DNA of 64,000 nt from Pseudohoeflea suaedae (GCF_004354915.1 NZ_SMSI01000004.1:299615-363614), one strand, 5' to 3'. Positions 44,304 through 53,467 are shown, counted from the first letter of the stretch. Numbers and translations are program-made. Notes: generated from the sequence alone by a model not told the origin.

Positions 44304-45856
44304 GCGGCTTCTCCCGTGTCGATATTGAGAGAGGCGGCAACGATCGCCTCCTCGCTGATCGCATCGCCCGTCAGTTCGGTGAGGATCGCGCCGTCATACA
44401 TCACCGCGATCCTGTCGCAGCAGCCGATCAGTTCGGCATAGTCGGTCGAGTAGAACAGGATCGCACGGCCCTCGTCGGCCAGATCGCGCATCAGTTTGTA
44501 GATTTCCTGCTTGGTGCCGACATCGATGCCGCGCGTCGGATCGTTGAGCAGGATGATTTCCGGATCGGTCATCAGCCACTTGGCAATGACCACCTTCTGC
44601 TGGTTGCCGCCCGAAAGCGTTGCGACCGGATCCTGCGCGCTGCCGATCTTGATCTGCAGCTTCCGAATGCCTTCCCTCACCGCGGCCTTTTCCTTGGCCG
44701 GATCGATCATCGGACCGTTCGAAACCTTGGCATAGGATGCGGCAAGCAGGTTGTCGGCAATCGACATCGGCAGCATCAGCCCTTCGGTCTTGCGATCCTC
44801 GGGCACCAGCGCGATGCGCGCCTTGCCGCCCTTGGCGGCATCGGGCGAAGACGGAATGCCTGCCACCTCGCCCGCCTTCACTGTCCCCTCGACACCGCGC
44901 AGGACACCGAAGAGCGCCAGAAGCAGCTCCTTCTGCCCCTGACCGTCGAGACCGCCGAGACCGACGATCTCACCCTTGCCGACTTCGAGGTTCACGCCCT
45001 TGAGGCGGTTCTCCCAGGTGAGGTTCCTGATCGACAGATGAACGGAGCGCGCGACAGGCTCGGGCCTGGGCGGAAATTGCGCTTCCACGTCGCGACCGAT
45101 CATCATCCGGACGATCTCCGAGGGGCTGCGCTCACCCTTCCTGAATGTTTCGACATGGCTGCCGTTGCGAAACACCGAAAGCGTGTCGCAGAGCTTGTCC
45201 ACTTCGTGCATGCGGTGGGAAATGAACAGGCTCGCCACGCCATCGGCCTTCAGCCGGCCGAGAAGATCGTAGACGGTTTCGACGTCACGGCTGGTCAGCG
45301 CCGACGTGGCTTCGTCGAGAATAAGGACTTTGGGCTGCTTGCCGAGCGCCTTGGCGATCTCGACCATCTGTCGCCGGGACAGCGACAGGTCGCGAATGAG
45401 CGCGCGCGGATCGACATCCTCGCAGCGGATGCGCGCGAGCAGTTCCTCGGCCCGGCGGCGCTGCGCGCGACCGTCGATGAGACCGAAACGGCGCGGCGGA
45501 CTGGAAATCGAGATATTGTCTGCCACCGACAGGTCGGGCAGCAGCGACAGTTCCTGAAAGATGCAGACGATGCCCGCATCTGCGGCTTCGGAAGGCGAGC
45601 GGAACTGGACCGGCTTTCCCGCGACCCTCATCTCGCCGGCGCTGGGCTGCAGCACACCCGACATGATCTTGATGAGTGTCGACTTGCCGGCGCCGTTCTC
45701 GCCGAGAATGGCGTGAGTGGAGCCAAGCTCGCAGGCGAAATTGACATCTTCCAGCGCCCGGATACCCGCGAAATATTTCGAGATTCCGGATAGTTGCACA
45801 TATGGAGCGTCGCCGCTCTGGCTTGTCACGGGCTCCCCCGTTTTCGACATTGTCAA
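44300..45856 (-). CDS. Sugar ABC transporter ATP-binding protein (two NBDs)
   Basis: This 518-residue fused double ATPase is of the RbsA/AraG/YtfR type. The first domain has Walker A GENGAGKSTLIK, signature LSLSRRQMVEIAKAL and Walker B VLILDEATSAL. The second has a degenerate A site (GLDGQGQKELLLAL) but an intact signature LSGGNQQKVVIAKWL and B site IILLNDPTRGID, the usual asymmetric pattern. It drives the two permeases. ATG 45856 or 45850 are alternative starts. A hairpin lies between it and the binding-protein gene. Confidence 0.92.
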   Translation of the reverse strand: MTMSKTGEPVTSQSGDAPYVQLSGISKYFAGIRALEDVNFACELGSTHAILGENGAGKSTLIKIMSGVLQPSAGEMRVAGKPVQFRSPSEAADAGIVCIFQELSLLPDLSVADNISISSPPRRFGLIDGRAQRRRAEELLARIRCEDVDPRALIRDLSLSRRQMVEIAKALGKQPKVLILDEATSALTSRDVETVYDLLGRLKADGVASLFISHRMHEVDKLCDTLSVFRNGSHVETFRKGERSPSEIVRMMIGRDVEAQFPPRPEPVARSVHLSIRNLTWENRLKGVNLEVGKGEIVGLGGLDGQGQKELLLALFGVLRGVEGTVKAGEVAGIPSSPDAAKGGKARIALVPEDRKTEGLMLPMSIADNLLAASYAKVSNGPMIDPAKEKAAVREGIRKLQIKIGSAQDPVATLSGGNQQKVVIAKWLMTDPEIILLNDPTRGIDVGTKQEIYKLMRDLADEGRAILFYSTDYAELIGCCDRIAVMYDGAILTELTGDAISEEAIVAASLNIDTGEAA

Positions 45857-45967
45857 AATTCTTCCCCCACCAGGAACAAGCGCCGCCCGCGCGCAGATCC
45901 GGAACCGGATCCGTCAACCAAACGCGCGCGAGGCGGCCCGCTGCCACGGGTGCAGCGGAAAATGATG

Positions 45968-46001
45968 CCGGACGCCACCGGGACAGACCGGCGGCGTCCG
46001 G
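45968..46001 (-). other. Intercistronic hairpin after the sugar-binding protein gene
   Basis: A 9-bp perfect stem CCGGACGCC/GGCGTCCGG (45968-45976 with 45993-46001) lies 11 bases after the binding-protein stop on the minus strand. It has no T-run and probably gives partial attenuation or mRNA stabilisation. Confidence 0.6.
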
Positions 46002-46012
46002 AGCCTGTTCGC

Positions 46013-47149
46013 TCAGTTCACGTCACTTTCATCCTGCGCCATGATCGCCGGACCCGAGATATTGACGCCGCAGGGCGGAAACTCGTTGACCGTGAAGAAG
46101 TTGTCGGGAAGGTCGGACCAGTAGTTCTCGCCGTCCTTCAGCTCGTCGTAAGTCGCCACCGGCAGCGGCACCGAGATGAGCTGCGGCATGACGTTGCCCT
46201 CGAGCGCCGAGACGGCGGCCTTCATGGCCACAGCCACGAGACCGGGCGACTGGCCGATCGAGATACCTTTCAGGCCGTCGCCGGAATATTGCGCGATGGC
46301 CTTGCGGAAACCGTTCTCGGATTCACCGGCCACCGGCACCCAGGGATGCCCGGCATCCTTCAGCGCCTGGATGACCCCGTTGGAACCGCCCTGACCGACC
46401 ACCGCCTCGAACTGGCCGTGCACGGCTATCGCATCCGCAACCACCTTCTGCGTGGTGCCGTCGTCCCAGTTGCCGACCACCTGGACGATTTCCCAATCGC
46501 CGCCATCGTCCTCGAACACCTTGTTGATGCCGATCGAACGGTCGCGGTCGACCGAATTGCCGGGAAGGCCACGGACCTCGAGTATCTTGCCGCTCTTCAC
46601 GCCTTTTTCATGGAGCTGGTCGAGCACGAACTGCGCCCATTTGTGGCCCATTTCGAGCTGGTCTTCGTTGACCTGCATGACCTTGTCGGTGTCGAGCACG
46701 TTGTCGAACGGCACGAGTACCACATTGTTCTTGTCGGCCAGCCGGATCACGCGGTCGAAACCGTCGGGCGCGACCGCGATCGTGACGATGGCGTCATAAC
46801 CCTGGTTGATGAAGTCCTCGATGGCGCCGAGCTGCACGGCGGCGTCCGTGCCGGTCGACACAACCTTGAACTCGGAGATCTTGTCCTTCATCGCCGGATC
46901 CTCGGCGAAAGCCTTTGCGGTCTTGATCATCTGGATCCGCCAGCCATTGCCGACAAAGCCGTTGACCACGGCAAGCTTGTAGGGTCCGTCCTTGGCTTCC
47001 CACTGCATGTATTTGGTGTCGCCGCTCCATGGCGCGAAACATTCGGGTTCGACGCCCGGTCCGGAGACCGTCTCGGGTCCGGCGAAGGCCATGCCTGCCG
47101 ACAGTACGAGACTGGCGGCCGTTGATGCCAAAAGCATTTTGAGTTTCAT
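46013..47149 (-). CDS. Sugar ABC transporter substrate-binding protein
   Basis: This 378-residue periplasmic-binding protein of the Peripla_BP_4 fold has a Sec signal peptide (about residues 1-23, ending GMAFA). Features are YDAIVTIAVAPDGFDRVI and VVGQGGSNGVIQALKDAGH, typical of ribose/galactose-type receptors. Several cysteines (PECFAPW, FPPCGVN) could form disulfides. Start ATG 47149 has GGGAGG upstream; the longer frame to 47239 is rejected. The operon's dehydratase and lactonase suggest an aldose or its lactone as ligand. Confidence 0.92.
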   Translation of the reverse strand: MKLKMLLASTAASLVLSAGMAFAGPETVSGPGVEPECFAPWSGDTKYMQWEAKDGPYKLAVVNGFVGNGWRIQMIKTAKAFAEDPAMKDKISEFKVVSTGTDAAVQLGAIEDFINQGYDAIVTIAVAPDGFDRVIRLADKNNVVLVPFDNVLDTDKVMQVNEDQLEMGHKWAQFVLDQLHEKGVKSGKILEVRGLPGNSVDRDRSIGINKVFEDDGGDWEIVQVVGNWDDGTTQKVVADAIAVHGQFEAVVGQGGSNGVIQALKDAGHPWVPVAGESENGFRKAIAQYSGDGLKGISIGQSPGLVAVAMKAAVSALEGNVMPQLISVPLPVATYDELKDGENYWSDLPDNFFTVNEFPPCGVNISGPAIMAQDESDVN

Positions 47150-47163
47150 TTTCTTCCTCCCAT

Positions 47164-47179
47164 GACCGCGATCGCGGTC
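47164..47179. promoter_or_regulatory. Perfect 16-base palindrome upstream of the sugar operon
   Basis: GACCGCGATCGCGGTC is a perfect dyad without spacer, immediately upstream of the binding-protein ribosome site. It could be an operator or a leader stem. It is unlike the GntR-type dyad found upstream of the regulator gene. Confidence 0.4.
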
Positions 47180-47247
47180 GTTTCGACATCCGCCTCCCTC
47201 AGGCGGCTCCCCCGCCGTGGCCCTCCGCCCACGACGCAAGCTCTTCC

Positions 47248-47979
47248 CTACTCGTCGAAATGCGGGAAACCCGCCTCGAGATGGGATTTCATCCGGTATT
47301 GGTAGGCAATCCGGTCGCGTGCGGACAGCGCCTCGATGATTGCCGCATGTTCGGAAAATGTCGTCGTCGAGAAGGTCCGGCGCGTCTTCCCGCGCACCAT
47401 GATCTTCAGGATGACCGGCTTCATGATCTTGTAGACGTCGAGGATCGCCTTGTTGCCGAGAACCTGGATGAGCCGGGTATGGAAGCGGAAGTCGGCCTCC
47501 GAGGCCTCCATCGCCGAGCCGGCATTCATCATCTCGTCATTGGCCCGCTGCAGCTCGGTGATATCCTCCTGCGTGATGCGCTCGAACAGCTCCTCCACCG
47601 AGGCGACTTCCAACAGGGTGCGGAACCCCTGGATATCGTTGAAGGTGGAGCGGGATACTTCCAACGTGTTGAATGCAAAGAGATCGAGCGCGCGTTCCAT
47701 CCGGTCGTCGATGATCGTCGCCCCCACCTTGGGACGCACCGAAACGATGCCGTAGGCCTTGAGGATGCGCATGGCTTCCCGCACTGTGTTGCGGCTGGCC
47801 TGGAAACGTTCGCAAAGTTCGCGTTCGGTCGGCAGATTGTCGCCGACCTTGAGGCCCTCGTCGGAAATCAGGGAACGGATCTTGGCGACCAGATCGTCGA
47901 CGGCGGAGGCGGAGCTCGGCCGAATCGTCTCCGCCGTTGCACCGGCCTCCTCCCGCGTCATCCGTGTTTCCTCCGACAT
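47248..47979 (-). CDS. GntR/FadR-subfamily regulator of the sugar operon
   Basis: This 243-residue regulator has an N-terminal winged helix (~residues 25-95, LPTERELCERFQASRNTVREA) and a C-terminal all-helical FCD ligand domain with metal-binding histidines (FRFHTRL and FSEHAAIIEAL). It is encoded directly upstream of the sugar transporter and catabolic genes, so it likely represses them in the absence of a sugar acid. ATG 47979 is chosen; an in-frame GTG at 48000 would add seven residues. A matching dyad lies just upstream. Confidence 0.9.
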   Translation of the reverse strand: MSEETRMTREEAGATAETIRPSSASAVDDLVAKIRSLISDEGLKVGDNLPTERELCERFQASRNTVREAMRILKAYGIVSVRPKVGATIIDDRMERALDLFAFNTLEVSRSTFNDIQGFRTLLEVASVEELFERITQEDITELQRANDEMMNAGSAMEASEADFRFHTRLIQVLGNKAILDVYKIMKPVILKIMVRGKTRRTFSTTTFSEHAAIIEALSARDRIAYQYRMKSHLEAGFPHFDE

Positions 47980-48005
47980 GCGCGCCCTGCCCTTTGTCAC
48001 TGTTT

Positions 48006-48020
48006 ATTTGTTGGACAAAT
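48006..48020. promoter_or_regulatory. GntR/FCD-type operator candidate
   Basis: ATTTGT-TGG-ACAAAT is a perfect dyad with 6-base arms and the TTGTNNNACAA core typical of FadR-subfamily regulators. It is upstream of the gntR-type gene, suggesting autoregulation. The right-hand half GGACAAATGAA recurs at 48117-48127, exactly 104 bases away. Confidence 0.6.
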
Positions 48021-48248
48021 GAATACCAAGGCCAAAATTGCCTGTCAAATATCAAGTTTCCTGCACTGCAATGCGCAATAATCGGGCTTTTGGACATAGT
48101 TCCGGCATCTGTGGCGGGACAAATGAAAACGCCCGGCCGCCGCCGCACCTCCCGGGATGGCGGATCCGGTCAGCCGACGAGTCTTCTCGTTGCGGGAAAG
48201 GAGAGCGTGAAGACCGGGCGGCAGCGCGCCGCCGGCGACACGCAGATG

Positions 48249-49118
48249 TCAGCTTGGCGCGCGAATGCGCAGCGCAAGCGCCATCACGCGCGCTTCTTCG
48301 AGCTTGGCGCGATCGAGCCCCGTCGCGTAGCCGAGTGCGGCCACCGCATCGTGAACCTTGAGCGTGTCGACATTCCCCTCCGCGCCCGGCGCATAGGGGC
48401 AACCGCCCAGCCCGCCGATGGAGGCGTCGAAAACCCGCAGTCCCCTTTCGAGGCTCACGGCAATGTTGTCGACGGCCCGTCCGTTGGTGTCGTGATAATG
48501 GCCGGCGAGCCGTTCGGTGGGAGCAACAGCGAGAACGGCGTCCAGCATGGCCTCTATCGTGTCCGGCGTGCCCTGCCCGATCGTGTCGCCGAGACTTACC
48601 TCCGCGCAGCCCATCTCGATCAGCGCGGCGGTCACCAGCGCGACGGCCTTGGGCTCGATCCGCCCCTCATAGGGACATTCGACCACGCAGGAGACGTAGC
48701 CACGCAAACGAATGCCGGCCTCTCTCGCAGCCTCCGCCACGGGCCGGAATCGCTCCAGGCTCTCCGAGATCGAGCAGTTGATGTTCTTTTGGCTGAAGCT
48801 CTCGGACGCCGAGCCGAAGATCGCCACTTCGCCGGCATCGGCGGCAACCGCGGCCTCGAAACCTTTCAGGTTCGGCGTGAGCACCGAATAGACCGTGCCG
48901 GGCCGACGCTTGATCCGCGCCATCACCTCGGCGGCATCCGCCATTTGCGGCACCCATCTGGGCGAGACGAAACTGGTCGCCTCGATGCGGTCGAAGCCGC
49001 AGTCGGACAGTCTGTCGATCAGTGCGATCTTTCGGTCCGTCGCCACGAAGTCCTTTTCATTCTGAAGCCCGTCGCGCGGACCGACCTCGACGATGGTGAC
49101 CTTGTCTCCGCTCATCAC
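48249..49118 (-). CDS. mvaB: Hydroxymethylglutaryl-CoA lyase
   Basis: This 289-residue HMGL-like TIM-barrel enzyme cleaves HMG-CoA to acetoacetate and acetyl-CoA. Diagnostic segments are VEVGPRDGLQNEKD at the N-terminus, the metal-binding HYHDTNGRAVDN, and the active-site cysteine loop GGLGGCPYAPGAEGNV. Leucine catabolism also uses this enzyme, but here it is encoded in one operon with a class II HMG-CoA reductase, as in the mvaAB operon of Pseudomonas mevalonii. One base separates it from the TRAP permease gene, and it is the last gene of the unit. Confidence 0.93.
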   Translation of the reverse strand: MMSGDKVTIVEVGPRDGLQNEKDFVATDRKIALIDRLSDCGFDRIEATSFVSPRWVPQMADAAEVMARIKRRPGTVYSVLTPNLKGFEAAVAADAGEVAIFGSASESFSQKNINCSISESLERFRPVAEAAREAGIRLRGYVSCVVECPYEGRIEPKAVALVTAALIEMGCAEVSLGDTIGQGTPDTIEAMLDAVLAVAPTERLAGHYHDTNGRAVDNIAVSLERGLRVFDASIGGLGGCPYAPGAEGNVDTLKVHDAVAALGYATGLDRAKLEEARVMALALRIRAPS

Positions 49119-49119
49119 A

Positions 49120-50430
49120 TCACCGCATCAGGTCCGGCAGCCAGGTCACGAGACCCGGGAACGCCGCGCAGATCAGCATGCCGACGAATTGCAGCAGGAA
49201 GAAAGGCAGGATGCCGCGATAGACGGTGCCCATGCCGATATCTCTCGGCAGCGTGCCCTTGATGTAGAAGAGCGTGTAGCCGAAGGGCGGGCTGATATAG
49301 CCCATCTGGATGGTGACGGCGAAGAGCACCCCGAACCAGATCTCGTCGAACCCGTAGAACTGAACGATCGGCAGGAAGACCGGGACGGTGAGAAGAATGA
49401 TGCCGATCTCGTCGAGTACTGTGCCGAGGAAGACCAGGATCAGCATCATGATCGCCAGGACCACGTAGGGATTGGCATTCAGTCCCTCCAGAATGCCGAG
49501 AAGCGTGTCGGCGCCGCCGAGCCCGGTGAAGATCGCGACATAGGCCTTCGCGCCGAGCGTGATCCAGAGGATCATGCCGGTGGCCTTCATCGTGCCGGTG
49601 GCCGAATCCCAGATATTGGCGCGCGTGAAGGTGCCGCGCAGGAAGGCGGACAGCGCCGCCCCCAGGACACCGACGGCGGCAGCCTCTGTCGGGGTGGCAA
49701 TCCCGAAGAAGATCGAGCCGAGCACCATCACGATGATCATCGAGGGCAGAATAAGGGTCTTGAGGGCCGCGAATTTCTCGCCCCAGCTCGGCTGGCGGTC
49801 GAGCTCGCCCGCCGGTGCCATTTCCGGCTTCAGGATGCTGACCAGCACGATGTAGCCGATATAGAGCGACCCCAGGATCAGACCCGGCACGATCCCCGCG
49901 ATCAGCATCTTGCCGATCGAAACCTGGGCGGTCACCGAATAGACGATCGTCAGGATCGACGGCGGAATGAGGATGCCGAGCGTACCGGAGGCACAGATTG
50001 TCCCCGATGCGAGCCGCGGGTCGTAGCCGCGCTTGAGCATTTCCGGCAGCGCAAGAATGCCCATGGCGGTCACCGCCGCGCCCACCACGCCGGTCATTGC
50101 CGCCATGACGATGCAGATGACGACCGTGCCGATGGCAAGCCCGCCGCGGACGCGGCCGAACCACAGTTCCATGGCCGTATAGAGGTCGCGGATGACGTCC
50201 GACTTCTGCAACAGGATGGCCATGAAGATGTAGAGCGGAATGCCGAGCAGCGCTTCGGAATTCATCGTGTCGTACATCTGCAGGACAAGAATGACGAGCG
50301 CACTCGAATTCCAGAACAGGACGGTGAAGATCACCGACAGGCCGCCGAGAACGAAGGCGACCGGCAGACCTGCCAGAAGGAAGACCGTCAGGCCTCCGAA
50401 CATGATGATGAGGATTTCGGTCGAGGTCAT
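49120..50430 (-). CDS. TRAP transporter large permease (mevalonate uptake candidate)
   Basis: This 436-residue DctM-type membrane subunit has about 12-13 helices. Characteristic segments are PPSILTIVYSV in the first half and SPPFGYTLFYIKG near the C-terminus. It overlaps the small-subunit stop by one base. TRAP systems take up organic acids with sodium; because its operon encodes mevalonate catabolism, mevalonate or a related acid is the likely substrate. This is inference from context. Confidence 0.9.
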   Translation of the reverse strand: MTSTEILIIMFGGLTVFLLAGLPVAFVLGGLSVIFTVLFWNSSALVILVLQMYDTMNSEALLGIPLYIFMAILLQKSDVIRDLYTAMELWFGRVRGGLAIGTVVICIVMAAMTGVVGAAVTAMGILALPEMLKRGYDPRLASGTICASGTLGILIPPSILTIVYSVTAQVSIGKMLIAGIVPGLILGSLYIGYIVLVSILKPEMAPAGELDRQPSWGEKFAALKTLILPSMIIVMVLGSIFFGIATPTEAAAVGVLGAALSAFLRGTFTRANIWDSATGTMKATGMILWITLGAKAYVAIFTGLGGADTLLGILEGLNANPYVVLAIMMLILVFLGTVLDEIGIILLTVPVFLPIVQFYGFDEIWFGVLFAVTIQMGYISPPFGYTLFYIKGTLPRDIGMGTVYRGILPFFLLQFVGMLICAAFPGLVTWLPDLMR

Positions 50431-50963
50431 CAGCCTGCCGCCTCGTGATCGGTGTCCTCAAGCGCGGCAGTCGGATCGAAGATCATACGGAGCCATTCGG
50501 CGACGGCCTGGAGACCGAGAAGCAGAAGCGACAGCGGGATGAAGAACTTCACCGGCCAGATCGGCGGGTTCCAGGACGAGAAGGAGGTTTCGCGATACTC
50601 CCAGGCCTGCACGGCAAACGGCCAGGCGTAGAGGAGAAGGATCACGCAGAAGGCGATGATGACCGGATAGTTGATCATCGACAGGATGCGGGTTGCGCGC
50701 GGCCCCATCGCGCGCTGGACGAGGTCGAGGTTCACATGCCCGTGGGTGTGCAGAAGGTAGGGACCGGCAAGCAGGAAATACGGGCCGAACATCAGCGTCG
50801 CCAGTTCCATCGCCCATTCCAGCGGCGCATTGAACGCGTAGCGCGAGATGACGGCAATCAGGATGATGGGCACCATGACCAGGATCAGCGCGGTCGCCAG
50901 ACGAAAGACCTGACGGTTGATCCAGGTGATGACCGCGATGAACTGGCGGATGGGACTTGGCAT
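50430..50963 (-). CDS. TRAP transporter small permease
   Basis: This 177-residue DctQ-type subunit has four membrane helices (ATALILVMVPIILIAVISRY, LATLMFGPYFLLAGPYLLH, YPVIIAFCVILLLYAW and FIPLSLLLLGLQAVAEWLRM). The start is taken as ATG 50963; the frame continues to 50990 but only with TTG or CTG codons and no ribosome site. The N-terminus is short and basic. It pairs with the large permease that follows. Confidence 0.87.
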   Translation of the reverse strand: MPSPIRQFIAVITWINRQVFRLATALILVMVPIILIAVISRYAFNAPLEWAMELATLMFGPYFLLAGPYLLHTHGHVNLDLVQRAMGPRATRILSMINYPVIIAFCVILLLYAWPFAVQAWEYRETSFSSWNPPIWPVKFFIPLSLLLLGLQAVAEWLRMIFDPTAALEDTDHEAAG

Positions 50964-50993
50964 CAGGATGCGTACTCTACCTTTGTGCAAGAC

Positions 50994-51020
50994 GGGGGCG
51001 CCAGCATAACTGGCGCGCCC
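50994..51020 (-). other. Intercistronic hairpin after the TRAP binding-protein gene
   Basis: A 7-bp stem (GCGCCAG/CTGGCGC) with a five-base loop continues past one mismatch into three more G-C pairs. It lies 10 bases after the binding-protein stop on the minus strand, without a T-run. Confidence 0.55.
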
Positions 51021-51030
51021 CTTGGGAAGC

Positions 51031-52080
51031 TCAGGCGATCAGCCCGAGTTCCTTCATCTGCGCAATCTGGGAATCGAGGATCTTGTTGGCGAGCGCATCC
51101 TCGCCGGCGGCACTCCGCCACACATCCACGGCCTTGACGCGATAGTCCTTGACGTCCTGTTCCTCGAGTTCGATGACTTCGACGCCCTGCTCCTTGAAGG
51201 CGGCCAGAGCGGTCTCGTCGGTTTCGGTCTTGTTGTCCTGCAGCGCCTTGCCGGTTTCCCTGGCCGCCTCCTCGAGGGCTGCCTTGAATTCGTCGGGGAG
51301 CTGGTCATAGGCGTTCTGGTTGGCGACATAGGACGTCGCCGTGGTCGGCTGGTGGACCCCCGGCAGGATGATGTATTTCGCAACCTCGCCGAGACCTGCA
51401 TCGAGATTGGCCTGAAGATCGCCGCGATCGGCGATGTCGATCAGCCCCTTGTCGAGCGCGGAATAGACCTCAGCCGTCGGAAGCGGGGTGACGGAGACGC
51501 CGAAAGCGCCCATGACCGTCGCGGCCAGACCGGAGAAACGGCCCTTCTTGCCTTCGAAATCCGCGATCTTGCGAATCTCGGCCTTCGAATGGATCGGCTC
51601 CTGATCGTAGACCGTCGGCGCGATGTAGAAGAGGCCGGCCGGGGCATAGGATTCGCGCGCCATTTCCAGGCCGCCCTTCTCGTAGAACCAGGCGAGAAAA
51701 TCCTCGGTTTTCTTGTAGCCGAACGGGATGGTCGCCGTGAAGGCATGCGCGGGGATCTTGCCAGCCGTGTAGCCGTCATAGGTCTTCATCATCTCGAAGG
51801 CGCCGCCGCGCACCGCGTCGAAGGACTGCGCGGGAGGAACGATCTGTCCGGCCGAGAAGAGCTTGAGCTCGAATGCGCCACCGGTCTTCTCGGCGACCTT
51901 CTGGACGAACATCTCTTCGAACTTCTGCGGCGTCGTACCGCCGTCCCAGAGCGACTGGATGCGCCAGGAGACCTTGGCGTCCTGGGCGATGGCGGGTGTC
52001 GCAAGGCGCGTGGCCGCGGCGACGGCGACACCGCCAGCGGTCAACTGCAGAAGCGAACGGCGTGAAATGCTGTTTGTCAT
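51031..52080 (-). CDS. TRAP transporter substrate-binding protein (Tat-exported)
   Basis: This 349-residue DctP-family receptor has a twin-arginine leader (SISRRSLLQLTAGGVAVAAA, cleavage after PAIAQ), so it is exported folded. The family core FSGLAATVMGAFGVSVTPLP and the segment EVYSALDKGLIDIADRGDLQ are clear. It lies second in the operon after HMG-CoA reductase, making it the likely periplasmic mevalonate receptor. Start ATG 52080 has GGGAGG upstream. The use of Tat differs from the Sec-exported UehA in the same window. Confidence 0.9.
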   Translation of the reverse strand: MTNSISRRSLLQLTAGGVAVAAATRLATPAIAQDAKVSWRIQSLWDGGTTPQKFEEMFVQKVAEKTGGAFELKLFSAGQIVPPAQSFDAVRGGAFEMMKTYDGYTAGKIPAHAFTATIPFGYKKTEDFLAWFYEKGGLEMARESYAPAGLFYIAPTVYDQEPIHSKAEIRKIADFEGKKGRFSGLAATVMGAFGVSVTPLPTAEVYSALDKGLIDIADRGDLQANLDAGLGEVAKYIILPGVHQPTTATSYVANQNAYDQLPDEFKAALEEAARETGKALQDNKTETDETALAAFKEQGVEVIELEEQDVKDYRVKAVDVWRSAAGEDALANKILDSQIAQMKELGLIA

Positions 52081-52130
52081 GGTAGTCCTCCCTAGGGTCA
52101 TCCCCCGGCTGTTGCCGGCGGCAGTCGTTT

Positions 52131-52159
52131 GTCCGGGTCGCCTCCGTCACGACCCGGAC
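52131..52159 (-). other. Intercistronic hairpin after HMG-CoA reductase gene
   Basis: A perfect 10-bp stem GTCCGGGTCG/CGACCCGGAC (52131-52140 with 52150-52159) with a nine-base loop lies directly after the reductase stop on the minus strand. It has no T-run and probably tunes relative expression within the operon. Confidence 0.55.
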
Positions 52160-52165
52160 GGTGTT

Positions 52166-53467
52166 TCATTCCTTGCGCAATTCGGCAAGCAGATCCCGTG
52201 CCCGCTCGGTGCGCACGTCATGCGCCTCGGCGAGCTTTCTGGCGATGGCTTCGATTTCCGCGCCCTGCGCACCCGCCACGATGGCGATGTTGCGGGCATG
52301 CAGCGCCATGTGACCGCGCTGGATGCCTTCGGTCGCAAGCGCCCGAAGCGCCGCCATGTTCTGCGCAAGACCGAGTGCGACGCAAAGCTGCGCCAGCTCA
52401 CCCGCCGAGCTGATCTTCATGATCCTCAGCGCCAGCTGGGCGAGCGGGTGGGTCTTGGTGGCGCCACCGACGATGCCGACGGCCATCGGCATCTCGAGCG
52501 TGCCGACAAGCCGTCCATCGCCGTCCTTCTCCCAGGTAGAAAGCGACGCGTAGTGCCCCTGACGCACCGCCCAGGCGTGGGCGCCCGCCTCGATCGCGCG
52601 CCAGTCGTTGCCGGTGGCCACGATCAGCGGATCGATGCCGTTCATGATGCCCTTGTTATGGGTTGCCGCGCGATAGGGATCGATCGCTGCGAAACTGTAG
52701 GCCTCGATCATGCGATCGATCATGTCCGCGCCGGAAAAATCCTTCGTGGTCATCGCTTCCGGCGTCACGCAGACCCGCGCCCGGGCAAGACGCAGATCGG
52801 CCAGATTGGAAAGGATGCGCAGACGGACCGTGCCGCCGGTCAGCTTCTCGATCAGCGGCGCCACGCGCTCTGCCATGGTGTTGACGGTATTGGCGCCCAT
52901 CGCGTCACGCACGTCGACGATCAGATGCATGACCACCATCGGGCCGGACTGGGTCGTGGGGAATACGTGGACCTCGATATCGCGGCAGCCGCCGCCGAGC
53001 TCCACCAGCACCTTGTCGCACGCATTGGCCGCAGCGACGATCTCGTCCTTGCCGGCAAGGATGCGAAGCCGCGCGCCATAGGGATCGCTGACGCCCACGA
53101 GCTGCACCTGGGCCCGCATCAGCGGGTCGGTGACGGATGTCTCGAAGCCGCCGCAGTCACGCGCAATGCGCGCCATGTAGGAGGCCGCCGCAATGATGGA
53201 GGGCTCCTCGACCGCCATGGGAATAATGTAGTCGGTGCCGTTGACCGTGAAGTTCGCGGCCACCCCCATCGGCAGCTCGAAGGTTCCGACGACGTTTTCG
53301 ATCATGCCGTCTGCTGTCTCGATCGGCAACGCGCCGGGCGCGCTCAGAAGCGCCGCATCCTCGGCGCCCAGCCCGGTGGCGGCGACGACCTTTTCCCAGC
53401 GTTCCGCCGGCGTGAGATTGCGAAACCCTTCGAGTCGCGAATTGATGCGGCCAGTCTGCGCGTTCAC
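52166..53467 (-). CDS. mvaA: HMG-CoA reductase, class II (degradative)
   Basis: This 433-residue class II HMG-CoA reductase converts mevalonate to HMG-CoA in the catabolic direction. The catalytic set is E88 (VEEPS), K272 (NKGIMNG), D288 (GNDWRA) and H386 (GHMALHARN), all at a constant offset of five from Pseudomonas mevalonii E83, K267, D283 and H381. Start is GTG 53467, with GGGAGGAAAG upstream; the frame continues to 53530 without support. It leads an operon with a TRAP transporter and HMG-CoA lyase, which argues for degradation rather than isoprenoid synthesis. Confidence 0.94.
   Translation of the reverse strand: MNAQTGRINSRLEGFRNLTPAERWEKVVAATGLGAEDAALLSAPGALPIETADGMIENVVGTFELPMGVAANFTVNGTDYIIPMAVEEPSIIAAASYMARIARDCGGFETSVTDPLMRAQVQLVGVSDPYGARLRILAGKDEIVAAANACDKVLVELGGGCRDIEVHVFPTTQSGPMVVMHLIVDVRDAMGANTVNTMAERVAPLIEKLTGGTVRLRILSNLADLRLARARVCVTPEAMTTKDFSGADMIDRMIEAYSFAAIDPYRAATHNKGIMNGIDPLIVATGNDWRAIEAGAHAWAVRQGHYASLSTWEKDGDGRLVGTLEMPMAVGIVGGATKTHPLAQLALRIMKISSAGELAQLCVALGLAQNMAALRALATEGIQRGHMALHARNIAIVAGAQGAEIEAIARKLAEAHDVRTERARDLLAELRKE

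Noticed and set aside
48180..48248. Terminator after HMG-CoA lyase
   Set aside because: A GC-rich stem of about six pairs (GGCGGC/GCCGCC) is visible but it is short and lacks a T-run on the minus strand.
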